From contig JBEKDZ010000009.1 of assembly GCA_050014095.1 (NCBI GenBank), positions 1 through 24,409 on the forward strand: 24,409 nucleotides of DNA, written 5' to 3'. Positions 1 to 5,482 of this stretch are shown here, in pieces. Every line of letters begins with the position of its first letter. Position 1 is the stretch's first letter. The translations under genes and the position numbers were made by a program. Under the pieces are notes generated by a model. It saw only the letters and a list, made by a program, of their open reading frames with translations. It did no database searches and had not been told where the DNA came from. Source of the DNA: RBG-13-51-18 sp050014095. GTDB lineage: Bacteria; Chloroflexota; Dehalococcoidia; Dehalococcoidales; RBG-16-60-22.

Positions 1-305
1 GCGCTGGCGCCGCTTTTAACAGCACTGAAAACTATATCTGGCTCTTTTTTATCCATAATGAGTATGACGAATACCGAGGGCATATTCCGGCGGATGTGGC
101 TGGTGACAGCAGCGCCATTAGTTTTAGCATCATGCATGCTTAAAATAGCAATATGCGGGGGGTTGGTTTCGATAAGGGAAAGGGCTTCTTCATTACCGGT
201 GGTTTCGCCGGTAACTTCGAAGTCTTCTTCTCCAGACAGGATAAAATGGATACCCTCTCTGAATAAAACCTGCGGATCAGCTAGAAATACCTTTATTTTT
301 TCCAT
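1..305 (-). CDS. Response regulator receiver domain, NarL/LuxR-like, lacking the phospho-acceptor Asp (partial)
   Basis: The minus strand is open from an ATG at 303-305 to the window edge with no stop, giving about 101 residues of a protein that continues outside. It begins MEKIKVFLADPQVLFREGI, the usual opening of a NarL-type receiver domain, and later has an ETNPPHIAILSMHDAKTNGA stretch that aligns with the PDLILLDLNMPGMNG block. In that alignment the phospho-acceptor Asp is Ser (ILSM), the usual Asp pair at strand 1 is reduced to one (ADP), and the Thr/Ser after strand 4 is Met (VILIM). A DNA-binding LuxR-type half would be expected beyond the edge but cannot be seen. I infer an atypical, probably phosphorylation-independent regulator. 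The ribosome-binding site is weak, so the start is likely rather than certain. Confidence 0.7.
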   Translation of the reverse strand, partial: MEKIKVFLADPQVLFREGIHFILSGEEDFEVTGETTGNEEALSLIETNPPHIAILSMHDAKTNGAAVTSHIRRNMPSVFVILIMDKKEPDIVFSAVKSGAS

Positions 306-402
306 TTTCTTGATATCGCTGCAAGGTCATAGTACTTGTTAGCTATTACCAATTTAGCACAGGGCTATAAAGATGTGTCTAAGGAATATAAAGAAATCAT
401 AA

Positions 403-436
403 AAAAACCGTAAACTTTTACTAAAGAAAATGGTTT
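403..436 (-). terminator. Possible terminator after the response regulator gene
   Basis: Read on the minus strand, AAAACC and GGTTTT can pair across a roughly 20-nt A/T-rich loop and are followed by a run of seven T. It lies about 20 bp after the stop of the OmpR-type gene. The stem is short, so this is a modest call. Confidence 0.35.
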
Positions 437-457
437 TATTCGAAGATTTAACGTGAC

Positions 458-1156
458 TTATGTGCTGGTGGGGCGGGTGAATTTATAGCCGATGCCATGC
501 TCGGTGGTGATGATACTAGGTGTTTCGGCGTTACCCTCCAGTTTTTGACGCAGATGCTGGATATGCACGCGGAGGAGGTCTCTGGCATCAACGTAGTTGT
601 CTCCCCAGACTTTCGATAGCAGACTTTCATGAGAGAGGATGCGACCCTCGTTTCTGATTAGGTGATATAGTAGCTTTCTTTCGGTTGAGGTGAGCTTGAC
701 CGGTTGCCCGCTTAACAGGACTTCATTACGACCGAAATCGACCGATAGTTTACCGCCGATAAAGGGTCTTTCTTCGTCGGTTACCGTCAAGCCCTGGGAA
801 CGTCGCAGGACCGCTTGTACCCTGGCGATGAGCTCGATATGGCTGAAGGGCTTGGTAATGTAGTCGTCCGCGCCTAGCTCCAGTCCTTTAGCGACATCGG
901 TATCCTCGCCTCTTACTGTTAGCATCAGAACCGGTGTATCAGAGAAGCGGCGGATTTCCCGTAAAACCTGATAGCCATCCATATCGGGTAAGCCGATATC
1001 CAGAATAACCACATCGGGGCTCTCTGTTTCCACGAGTTCCACACCTTTATGACCGTTGGCGGCGGATATTACTGTAGCACCACTCCAGCGTAGCTGGAAA
1101 CACAGGGAGACAACCTCGATAATCCCAGGGTCATCTTCGATAACCAGAACTTTCAT
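458..1156 (-). CDS. Two-component response regulator, OmpR/PhoB (winged-helix) family
   Basis: This is a 232-residue DNA-binding response regulator acting in the cytoplasm. The receiver domain (about 1-115) has the acidic pair D8-D9, phospho-acceptor D53 in VVILDIGLPDMDG, T80 and K102 in YITKPF, so it should be phosphorylated normally. The C-terminal half (about 130-228) is a winged-helix domain with the family's LTSTERKLLYHLIRN and RDLLRVHIQHLRQKL segments. The start is supported by a good AAGGAGCG site just before the ATG. The gene lies 11 bp after the histidine kinase gene and is surely co-transcribed with it, so the kinase is the likely partner. It is closest to KdpE/PhoP-like regulators, but its target genes cannot be read from the sequence. 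Confidence 0.93.
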   Translation of the reverse strand: MKVLVIEDDPGIIEVVSLCFQLRWSGATVISAANGHKGVELVETESPDVVILDIGLPDMDGYQVLREIRRFSDTPVLMLTVRGEDTDVAKGLELGADDYITKPFSHIELIARVQAVLRRSQGLTVTDEERPFIGGKLSVDFGRNEVLLSGQPVKLTSTERKLLYHLIRNEGRILSHESLLSKVWGDNYVDARDLLRVHIQHLRQKLEGNAETPSIITTEHGIGYKFTRPTST

Positions 1157-1167
1157 ATCGCTCCTTA

Positions 1168-1884
1168 CTAGCGCGCAGTTTGTGGTGCGGGCCGCAGCGG
1201 CAGGGAGAAAAAGAAGGTGCTGCCTTCGCCAGCCTCACTTTCCACCCAAATTTTACCTCCATGCAGCTCTATCACCTGCTTGGATAGCGCCAGGCCGAGA
1301 CCCAGCCCCGGGTGTCGCTGCCTATCGGCGTTGAGGCGGCTGTAGGGTTTAAACAACATGCCCTGTTTTTCTTTGGCGATGCCGATACCATCATCCTCGA
1401 CCTCGACGAGGATACCACTATCCTGCTTCTTCGCTCTAACGATAATTTTACCCCCGTCGGGGGTGAATTTAGTGGCGTTATTCATTAAATTGAGCAGCAC
1501 CTGCTCCAGCCGTTGACCATCCCCCCGGATAATGGGCAGTGACGGAGGCAGCTCTGTCTTTAGCTGCTGCCCTTTATTACGGACGAGTGGACTAATTTGC
1601 ATACAAGTTCCGAGGATAAGGGATTTAATATCCACTGGCTCGAACTGCAGCTGTATTTTGCCGGTGCCTGTTTTTACAATTTCCAGAAGTTCGGCCAGTC
1701 TGGTTTCGAGGGAGTTGGAGTTGCGGATGATAGTCTGGATAAGTTTAAGATGCGATTCATCGGCAGTGGTTTTAAGCTCTTCTTCCAAAAGGCCGGCAGC
1801 GGCAATAATTGAGGTTAGCGGTGTTTTAAGCTCATGGCTAAGTGTATCAATGAATCTTAGCCATTCCTCTTCTTTAGTTTCCAT
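1168..1884 (-). CDS. Soluble sensor histidine kinase without a sensor domain
   Basis: This 238-residue protein contains only the catalytic core of a histidine kinase. The HisKA dimerisation domain has the phospho-acceptor H17 in DTLSHELKTPLTS. The ATPase domain follows, with the N box (NLMNNATKF, about 132-140), the G1 box (DDGIGI, about 164-169) and the G2 box (GLGLGLALSK, about 193-202). Only about ten residues precede the HisKA domain, and an in-frame TAG stop sits three codons upstream of the ATG, so no sensor or membrane segment is encoded. It must sense through the core itself or through a partner protein. It is the first gene of an operon with the OmpR-type regulator. A promoter with a palindromic spacer lies 50-78 bp upstream. 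Confidence 0.92.
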   Translation of the reverse strand: METKEEEWLRFIDTLSHELKTPLTSIIAAAGLLEEELKTTADESHLKLIQTIIRNSNSLETRLAELLEIVKTGTGKIQLQFEPVDIKSLILGTCMQISPLVRNKGQQLKTELPPSLPIIRGDGQRLEQVLLNLMNNATKFTPDGGKIIVRAKKQDSGILVEVEDDGIGIAKEKQGMLFKPYSRLNADRQRHPGLGLGLALSKQVIELHGGKIWVESEAGEGSTFFFSLPLRPAPQTAR

Positions 1885-1933
1885 AATAGTCTATCCGCCT
1901 TTGGACGGAGCGATCGGCAAACGATTTTACTTA

Positions 1934-1962
1934 AATGTAACACGTTTTTAAAAACGTATCAA
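1934..1962 (-). promoter_or_regulatory. Promoter of the two-component operon
   Basis: On the minus strand TTGATA (1957-1962) and TACATT (1934-1939) are separated by 17 bp. The expected transcription start is near 1927, giving a leader of about 43 nt before the kinase ATG. The -10 box matches consensus at four of six positions only. Confidence 0.5.
1942..1957. promoter_or_regulatory. 16-bp perfect palindrome in the promoter spacer (possible operator)
   Basis: ACGTTTTTAAAAACGT is a perfect inverted repeat that fills the spacer of the candidate two-component promoter. A protein bound here would block RNA polymerase. The phosphorylated regulator of the operon or another repressor could be the ligand; the sequence does not say which. 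Confidence 0.5.
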
Positions 1963-2036
1963 GTGATAACTCTAAAAGGAAACGCGAATCCTTCCTGCTT
2001 TTTCCAGGCTATGATGTTGAAACCAGTGTGGTCTCT

Positions 2037-2423
2037 TTATTTAGATATTCCTCTGGCAATGCTTTTTAGCAGACTAAGGATGCCGATAACGGCGCGTTGT
2101 ATCTCCGGAGGTTCTTCAGCCAGCATTTTGGCGACATAAGGGTCCAACTGGCGGTTGTTGTAGCGTGCGCCGCTTTCTTCAGCCACCCCGGTTGTTTGCG
2201 GCGAAAGGAAGCCGGCGAGGGTGAATAACTCATCCTCGTTAAAGCCAAGCGGCTTGGCGATTTTGCGTAGGATCCGCGCTGATGGAAAGCGTTCGCCTCT
2301 TTCGATGCGGCCAAGGTGAGAAGAAGATACTCCTGATACTGCGGAAAGTTCCTGGAGAGTGAGGGGGACATTGATTCTTTGTTGTTTGAGGATTTTTCCT
2401 AGGTCATAGTTGTTGTTAGTCAT
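2037..2423 (-). CDS. XRE-family helix-turn-helix regulator (probable autorepressor)
   Basis: This 128-residue protein has an N-terminal XRE/Cro-type HTH at about residues 9-68 (LTLQELSAVSGVSSSHLGRIERGERFP), followed by a C-terminal tail with LDPYVAKMLAEEPPEIQRAV, a helical segment that could serve dimerisation. An in-frame start at 2462 would add 13 residues, but it overlaps the -35 box of a consensus promoter. The ATG at 2423, starting MTNNNYDLGKIL, is therefore preferred. There is no ribosome-binding site, and the predicted transcript begins 0-4 nt before the ATG, so the mRNA should be leaderless. The promoter spacer is an 18-bp palindrome, the kind of site XRE dimers bind, and autorepression is the simplest reading. 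The gene diverges from the FAD oxidoreductase gene. Confidence 0.9.
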   Translation of the reverse strand: MTNNNYDLGKILKQQRINVPLTLQELSAVSGVSSSHLGRIERGERFPSARILRKIAKPLGFNEDELFTLAGFLSPQTTGVAEESGARYNNRQLDPYVAKMLAEEPPEIQRAVIGILSLLKSIARGISK

Positions 2424-2433
2424 AACGATAACT

Positions 2434-2462
2434 ATTATAATTTGCCAATTGGCAAATGTCAA
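2434..2462 (-). promoter_or_regulatory. Full-consensus sigma70 promoter of the XRE gene
   Basis: The minus strand carries TTGACA (2457-2462) and TATAAT (2434-2439) with exactly 17 bp between them, a perfect match to the vegetative consensus. Transcription should start at about 2423-2427, at or just before the ATG. Confidence 0.85.
2440..2457. promoter_or_regulatory. 18-bp perfect palindromic operator
   Basis: ATTTGCCAATTGGCAAAT reads the same on both strands. It occupies the whole 17-bp spacer of the XRE promoter plus the last base of the -35 box. Binding here must exclude RNA polymerase, so I call it a repressor operator, most likely for the XRE protein itself. Confidence 0.75.
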
Positions 2463-2529
2463 TTTAGATAAACACCTACGTTTTTGCGGGCTATCCCTTA
2501 TTTGGTTTTACATGATGATATCAAATTTC

Positions 2530-2558
2530 TTGACGGACAATCGTACTCTGTATATAAT
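2530..2558 (+). promoter_or_regulatory. Sigma70 promoter of the FAD oxidoreductase gene
   Basis: TTGACG (2530-2535) and TATAAT (2553-2558) are 17 bp apart. The start of transcription would be near 2565, leaving a leader of about 100 nt that contains a stem-loop. Confidence 0.7.
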
Positions 2559-2592
2559 TCTTAAGTGGGTCAGTTAATTTATTATCAGCCTC

Positions 2593-2639
2593 AAAAAGCG
2601 GAGATGTTCGTTTGGTAGAAAGGGCTATCTCGGCTTTTT
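2593..2639 (+). promoter_or_regulatory. Terminator-like stem-loop in the leader of the FAD oxidoreductase gene
   Basis: Arms 2593-2605 and 2627-2639 pair over 13 bp with one mismatch and a 21-nt loop. The right arm ends in five T. It sits between the promoter and the gene's ribosome-binding site, where it could act as an attenuator or simply shape the 5' end of the mRNA. Confidence 0.4.
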
Positions 2640-2664
2640 GTTGTGTCTGGCAGGAAAATCTATC

Positions 2665-4062
2665 ATGAATTCCAAAGCATATGATGTTATTATCGTCGGT
2701 GGGGGACCGGCGGGGATATTCGCCGCGCTGGAGCTTTCACAGGCAAAAAAGCTGAAAGTTCTCCTGATCGAGAAAGGCAAGGATATTAAAGAGCGGCGGT
2801 GCCCGGTGCGTGATAAAGGCAGTACCTGCGCGGCGTGCCAGCCGTGCAACCTCGTTTGCGGTTTAGGTGGGGCTGGGGCTTTCAGCGACGGCAAGCTGGT
2901 GCTTTCAACACAGGTGGGGGGACACATGGAGGAATACCTCGGTGAGGAACATACGGCTGGCCTGATAAAATATGTCGACAAGCTGTATTTGAAGTTCGGC
3001 GCCGCGAAAAAGGTTTTCGGGGGTGATAGTGTCATCGATGAGATGAGCCGACGGGCTAACGATGCTGGTTTACGCCTGATACCGATGCCGGTACGCCACA
3101 TGGGCACGGAGGGCGGCTATGAAGTCCTGAAAGCTATGCAGGACTATCTTTCACCGAAGATTGAGATAAAAACCAGCGCAACGGTATCACAGGTGCTGGT
3201 GGAAGGAGGGGTGGTTAAAGGGGTAGAGGTGGAAGGGGGAGAGAAATACCTGTGCCGATACCTTATCCTGGCGCCGGGCAGAGAAGGCGCCGACTGGTTT
3301 TCCCACGAAGCAAAGCGACTTAAGCTTACCGTACATAATAATCCCATCGATATCGGCGTTCGGGTAGAAGTGCCTCATAAGGTGATGAAAAACATGACCG
3401 ATGTTTTGTATGAGGTTAAATTGGAATACATATCGCAGAGTTTTAACGACCGGATAAGGACTTTCTGCATGTGCCCGGCGGGCGAGGTTATCATGGAATC
3501 TACCGGCGGCACCGACCCCGTGATAACGGTCAACGGGCATAGCTACTCCAGCCGGAAGAGCGCTAATACAAACTTCGCGCTACTGGTAAGCACGGATTTC
3601 ACCAAACCCTTTCATGAGCCGATCGCCTACGGTAAATATATCGCCAGGCTATCCAACCTTTTAAGTGGTGGGGTACTGGTGCAGCGCCTCGGGGACCTGA
3701 TAGAAGGGCGGCGCTCTACACCAGCTCGTATCGAAAAGGGAAAACTCAAGCCGACGCTGAAGAGCGCTATTCCGGGCGATTTAAGCTTCGCTTTACCTTT
3801 CCGCCATCTTACCGGCCTGATAGAGATGCTGATGGCGATGGATAAAATGATGCCGGGCATTGCCTCCGAGGATACTCTATTATATGGCATCGAGGTTAAG
3901 TTTTATTCTTTCCGTCCCAAGCTCACTTCATGTCTGGAAACAGAAGTGAGAAATATGTTCGCTGTGGGAGATGGGGCGGGCGTCAGCCGGGGATTGGTTC
4001 AGGCATCGGCTTCCGGCCTGGTGGCGGCGGCGGAAATAATGGGTAGATTGGAAAAAGGATAA
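2665..4062 (+). CDS. FAD-dependent oxidoreductase/dehydrogenase, COG2509 family
   Basis: This is a 465-residue cytosolic flavoprotein. The N-terminal Rossmann motif is VIIVGGGPAGIFAAL (about 7-21). It is followed by a cysteine cluster (CPVRDKGSTCAACQPC) and a VCGLGGAGAFSDGKL block, which are typical of the uncharacterised COG2509 dehydrogenases. The second FAD-contact motif near the C terminus is MFAVGDGAGVSRGLVQASASG. The cysteines could be redox-active or bind metal. The start at 2665 is chosen over 2638 because it is preceded by AGGA at 9-bp spacing and gives the canonical short lead into the Rossmann strand. Substrate and pathway are unknown for the family. It has its own promoter and diverges from the XRE gene. 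Confidence 0.88.
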   Translation: MNSKAYDVIIVGGGPAGIFAALELSQAKKLKVLLIEKGKDIKERRCPVRDKGSTCAACQPCNLVCGLGGAGAFSDGKLVLSTQVGGHMEEYLGEEHTAGLIKYVDKLYLKFGAAKKVFGGDSVIDEMSRRANDAGLRLIPMPVRHMGTEGGYEVLKAMQDYLSPKIEIKTSATVSQVLVEGGVVKGVEVEGGEKYLCRYLILAPGREGADWFSHEAKRLKLTVHNNPIDIGVRVEVPHKVMKNMTDVLYEVKLEYISQSFNDRIRTFCMCPAGEVIMESTGGTDPVITVNGHSYSSRKSANTNFALLVSTDFTKPFHEPIAYGKYIARLSNLLSGGVLVQRLGDLIEGRRSTPARIEKGKLKPTLKSAIPGDLSFALPFRHLTGLIEMLMAMDKMMPGIASEDTLLYGIEVKFYSFRPKLTSCLETEVRNMFAVGDGAGVSRGLVQASASGLVAAAEIMGRLEKG

Positions 4063-4085
4063 CCTTGGAGTAAAGGTTGGCTCTC

Positions 4086-4115
4086 TTGACAGTTAAGTAT
4101 ACCTACAACTACAAT
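4086..4115 (+). promoter_or_regulatory. Sigma70 promoter of rpsU
   Basis: TTGACA (4086-4091) and TACAAT (4110-4115) are separated by 18 bp. The expected start near 4122 gives a leader of about 40 nt to the TTG start of rpsU. Confidence 0.7.
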
Positions 4116-4161
4116 GTTAACGTGTGATTCATAGATAAATTTAGAAGGGGAGTGATGCTAC

Positions 4162-4374
4162 TTGGCAGAGGTCACACCGGGTGCAGAAGAAAGCTTCGAT
4201 AGTCTGCTTAAGCGATTCAACAGAAAGGTTCAGCAGGACGGCATCCTGGCGGAGTTACGCCGAAGGGAACACTATGAAAAACCGTCCGTAAAACGGAAGC
4301 GGAAGAAGGCAGCCAAGAAACGCGGTTCCGCCAAGAGCACCAGAACTTTTCGTCGGTCACCCAGTACCCGCTAG
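4162..4374 (+). CDS. rpsU: 30S ribosomal protein S21 (bS21)
   Basis: This 70-residue, very basic protein is a small-subunit ribosomal protein. The central SFDSLLKRFNRKVQQDGILAELRRREHYEKPS stretch is the S21 signature, and the tail is rich in Lys and Arg. It starts at TTG, placed 9-10 bp after an AAGGGGAG ribosome-binding site. A nearby ATG at 4155 is in another frame. S21 and YqeY genes are commonly adjacent, as here, and both are probably transcribed from the promoter at 4086-4115. Confidence 0.93.
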   Translation: MAEVTPGAEESFDSLLKRFNRKVQQDGILAELRRREHYEKPSVKRKRKKAAKKRGSAKSTRTFRRSPSTR

Positions 4375-4419
4375 ATTTTATTGAGAATCGAGCGATAATT
4401 ATTTCTTTGGGAAACCTAT

Positions 4420-4872
4420 ATGGAACCGGAACTTCAAAAAAGAATGACCGAGGACATGAAGCAGGCGATGAAGAGCGGCGATACGATCAAGCGCGATACG
4501 CTCCGCATGCTGATATCCTCGGTTAAAAACGCCGAGGGCGCCAAGCTAGATTCGCTGGACGAAGGCGAGGTGCTCTCCGTTGTTTCCCGGGAGGTCAAAC
4601 GGCACCTGGAAAGCATCGATGCTTTTAAAAAGGGCAACCGCGCCGACCTTGTGGCGAAAGAAGAGGCGGAGCTAAAGGTTCTGCAAAGCTATATGCCCGC
4701 CCAATTAAGCCATGATGAAGTGGTTAAAGCGGCGAAAGAGGCTATCGCGGCAGTGGGGGCTAACGGACCCGGCGACAAGGGCAAGGTGATGCAGCAGTTG
4801 ATGCCCAAGCTCAAAGGCAAAGCGGACGGCAAGGTCATTAACGACGTGGTGACGGAGCTGCTGGGGAAGTAG
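4420..4872 (+). CDS. YqeY/GatB-tail-like domain protein
   Basis: This 150-residue protein matches the YqeY family over its whole length (MEPELQKRMTEDMKQAMKSGDTIKRDTLRML, then LKVLQSYMPAQLS, then GDKGKVMQQLMPKLKGKADGKVIND). YqeY resembles the C-terminal tRNA-binding helical domain of GatB, and its own role is not well defined. The start follows the rpsU stop by 45 bp. The link to GatB is interesting because gatC and gatA are in the same window, but gatB itself is not. Confidence 0.92.
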   Translation: MEPELQKRMTEDMKQAMKSGDTIKRDTLRMLISSVKNAEGAKLDSLDEGEVLSVVSREVKRHLESIDAFKKGNRADLVAKEEAELKVLQSYMPAQLSHDEVVKAAKEAIAAVGANGPGDKGKVMQQLMPKLKGKADGKVINDVVTELLGK

Positions 4873-4916
4873 GGGGGTATTTAAAGGTCTCGGTACACCT
4901 CACGACGATGACCGCT

Positions 4917-5138
4917 TCAAACTATCGTTACTAATTGTTCCTTATCATCTATAGCGTAGATTATTCTGTAATTTCCCGCTCGTATACGCCATAGTTCGGT
5001 GCCCCTTACCTTTTCCACACCTTTGGGTCTTGGGTCGTTTTCTAGCTCCGAGAGGACATTAATAAGCTCTACGCGGTTTAGCGCAGGTATCTTTTCCATG
5101 GATTTCTGCGGTCGGAGGCGCAGCTCCACCCTATACAT
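4917..5138 (-). CDS. RelE/ParE-type toxin, truncated by a premature TGA
   Basis: This 73-residue protein has the RelE fold signature: MYRVELRLRPQKSMEKI at the N terminus and GTELWRIRAGNYRIIYAIDD in the core. RelE proteins cut mRNA on the ribosome or, as ParE, poison gyrase. The reading frame stops at TGA (4917-4919) right after LVTIV, where the family normally continues into its conserved C-terminal end. Beyond the stop the same frame encodes SGHRREVYRDL and then a TAA at 4881-4883. GHRREVYR is exactly the expected C-terminal motif. The toxin is therefore interrupted by a single nonsense codon and is probably inactive unless the stop is read through. It overlaps the antitoxin gene by 8 bp. 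Confidence 0.85.
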   Translation of the reverse strand: MYRVELRLRPQKSMEKIPALNRVELINVLSELENDPRPKGVEKVRGTELWRIRAGNYRIIYAIDDKEQLVTIV

Positions 5139-5373
5139 GCCGGATATCCTTTTGCGTATTGAGGTAATTCTTTAAAGAAATCGTTCCTTCTCTATCGCCG
5201 AGCGTCGCCAGACCTTCACGGGCATCGATATCGTCTTCCATCTTTTCGATAATGGCTTCCGTCAGCCAGTCTTTCATCGTCTTGCCTTGCAGGGCAGCGA
5301 CAGCTTTAACGCGATTGCGAAGCTCCGGGTCGATATCCAGGAAGTATCTTGACCTGTCAGTACTATTAACCAT
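5131..5373 (-). CDS. Antitoxin, ribbon-helix-helix type
   Basis: This 80-residue protein begins MVNSTDRSRYFLDIDPELRNRVKAVAALQGKTMKDWLTEAI, a strand followed by two helices that fits the ribbon-helix-helix (CopG/ParD-like) DNA-binding fold. The acidic C-terminal part (KMEDDIDAREGLATLGDREG) would wrap the toxin. A strong AGAGGTGA ribosome-binding site lies six bases before the ATG. It is the first gene of the operon, overlapping the RelE gene by 8 bp, and it should autoregulate the promoter at 5447-5475 through short GGCTAT-type sites. Confidence 0.85.
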   Translation of the reverse strand: MVNSTDRSRYFLDIDPELRNRVKAVAALQGKTMKDWLTEAIIEKMEDDIDAREGLATLGDREGTISLKNYLNTQKDIRHV

Positions 5374-5385
5374 TTAGTCACCTCT

Positions 5386-5464
5386 GGCTATTAATATATT
5401 AATTATAGCCTATATATAAATAGTTATAAATATGTAATTATTAGCCATTATAGTCTATATAGCC
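5386..5464. promoter_or_regulatory. Cluster of GGCTAT/ATAGCC half-sites in the antitoxin promoter
   Basis: GGCTAT (5386-5391) faces ATAGCC (5405-5410). TTAGCC occurs at 5441-5446 and ATAGCC again at 5459-5464 inside the promoter spacer. Ribbon-helix-helix antitoxins bind such short repeated half-sites, so I infer a multi-site operator. Confidence 0.45.
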
Positions 5465-5475
5465 AGAATTGTCAA
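5447..5475 (-). promoter_or_regulatory. Full-consensus promoter of the toxin-antitoxin operon
   Basis: TTGACA (5470-5475) and TATAAT (5447-5452) on the minus strand have a 17-bp spacer. Transcription would start near 5440, about 67 nt before the antitoxin ATG. Confidence 0.8.
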
Positions 5476-5482
5476 TATCTCT

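Noticed and set aside
58..342. Plus-strand frame of 94 codons at the left edge
   Set aside because: It is antisense to the receiver-domain gene, whose minus-strand translation matches a known family.
1532..1951. Plus-strand frame of 139 codons
   Set aside because: Antisense to the histidine kinase gene, which has all kinase motifs.
2625..3107. Minus-strand frame of 160 codons
   Set aside because: Antisense to the COG2509 oxidoreductase; no recognisable domain and no ribosome-binding site.
4881..4919. Selenocysteine at the TGA in the RelE-like gene
   Set aside because: RelE proteins are not selenoproteins and no SECIS-like stem-loop was evident after the TGA; a nonsense mutation is simpler.
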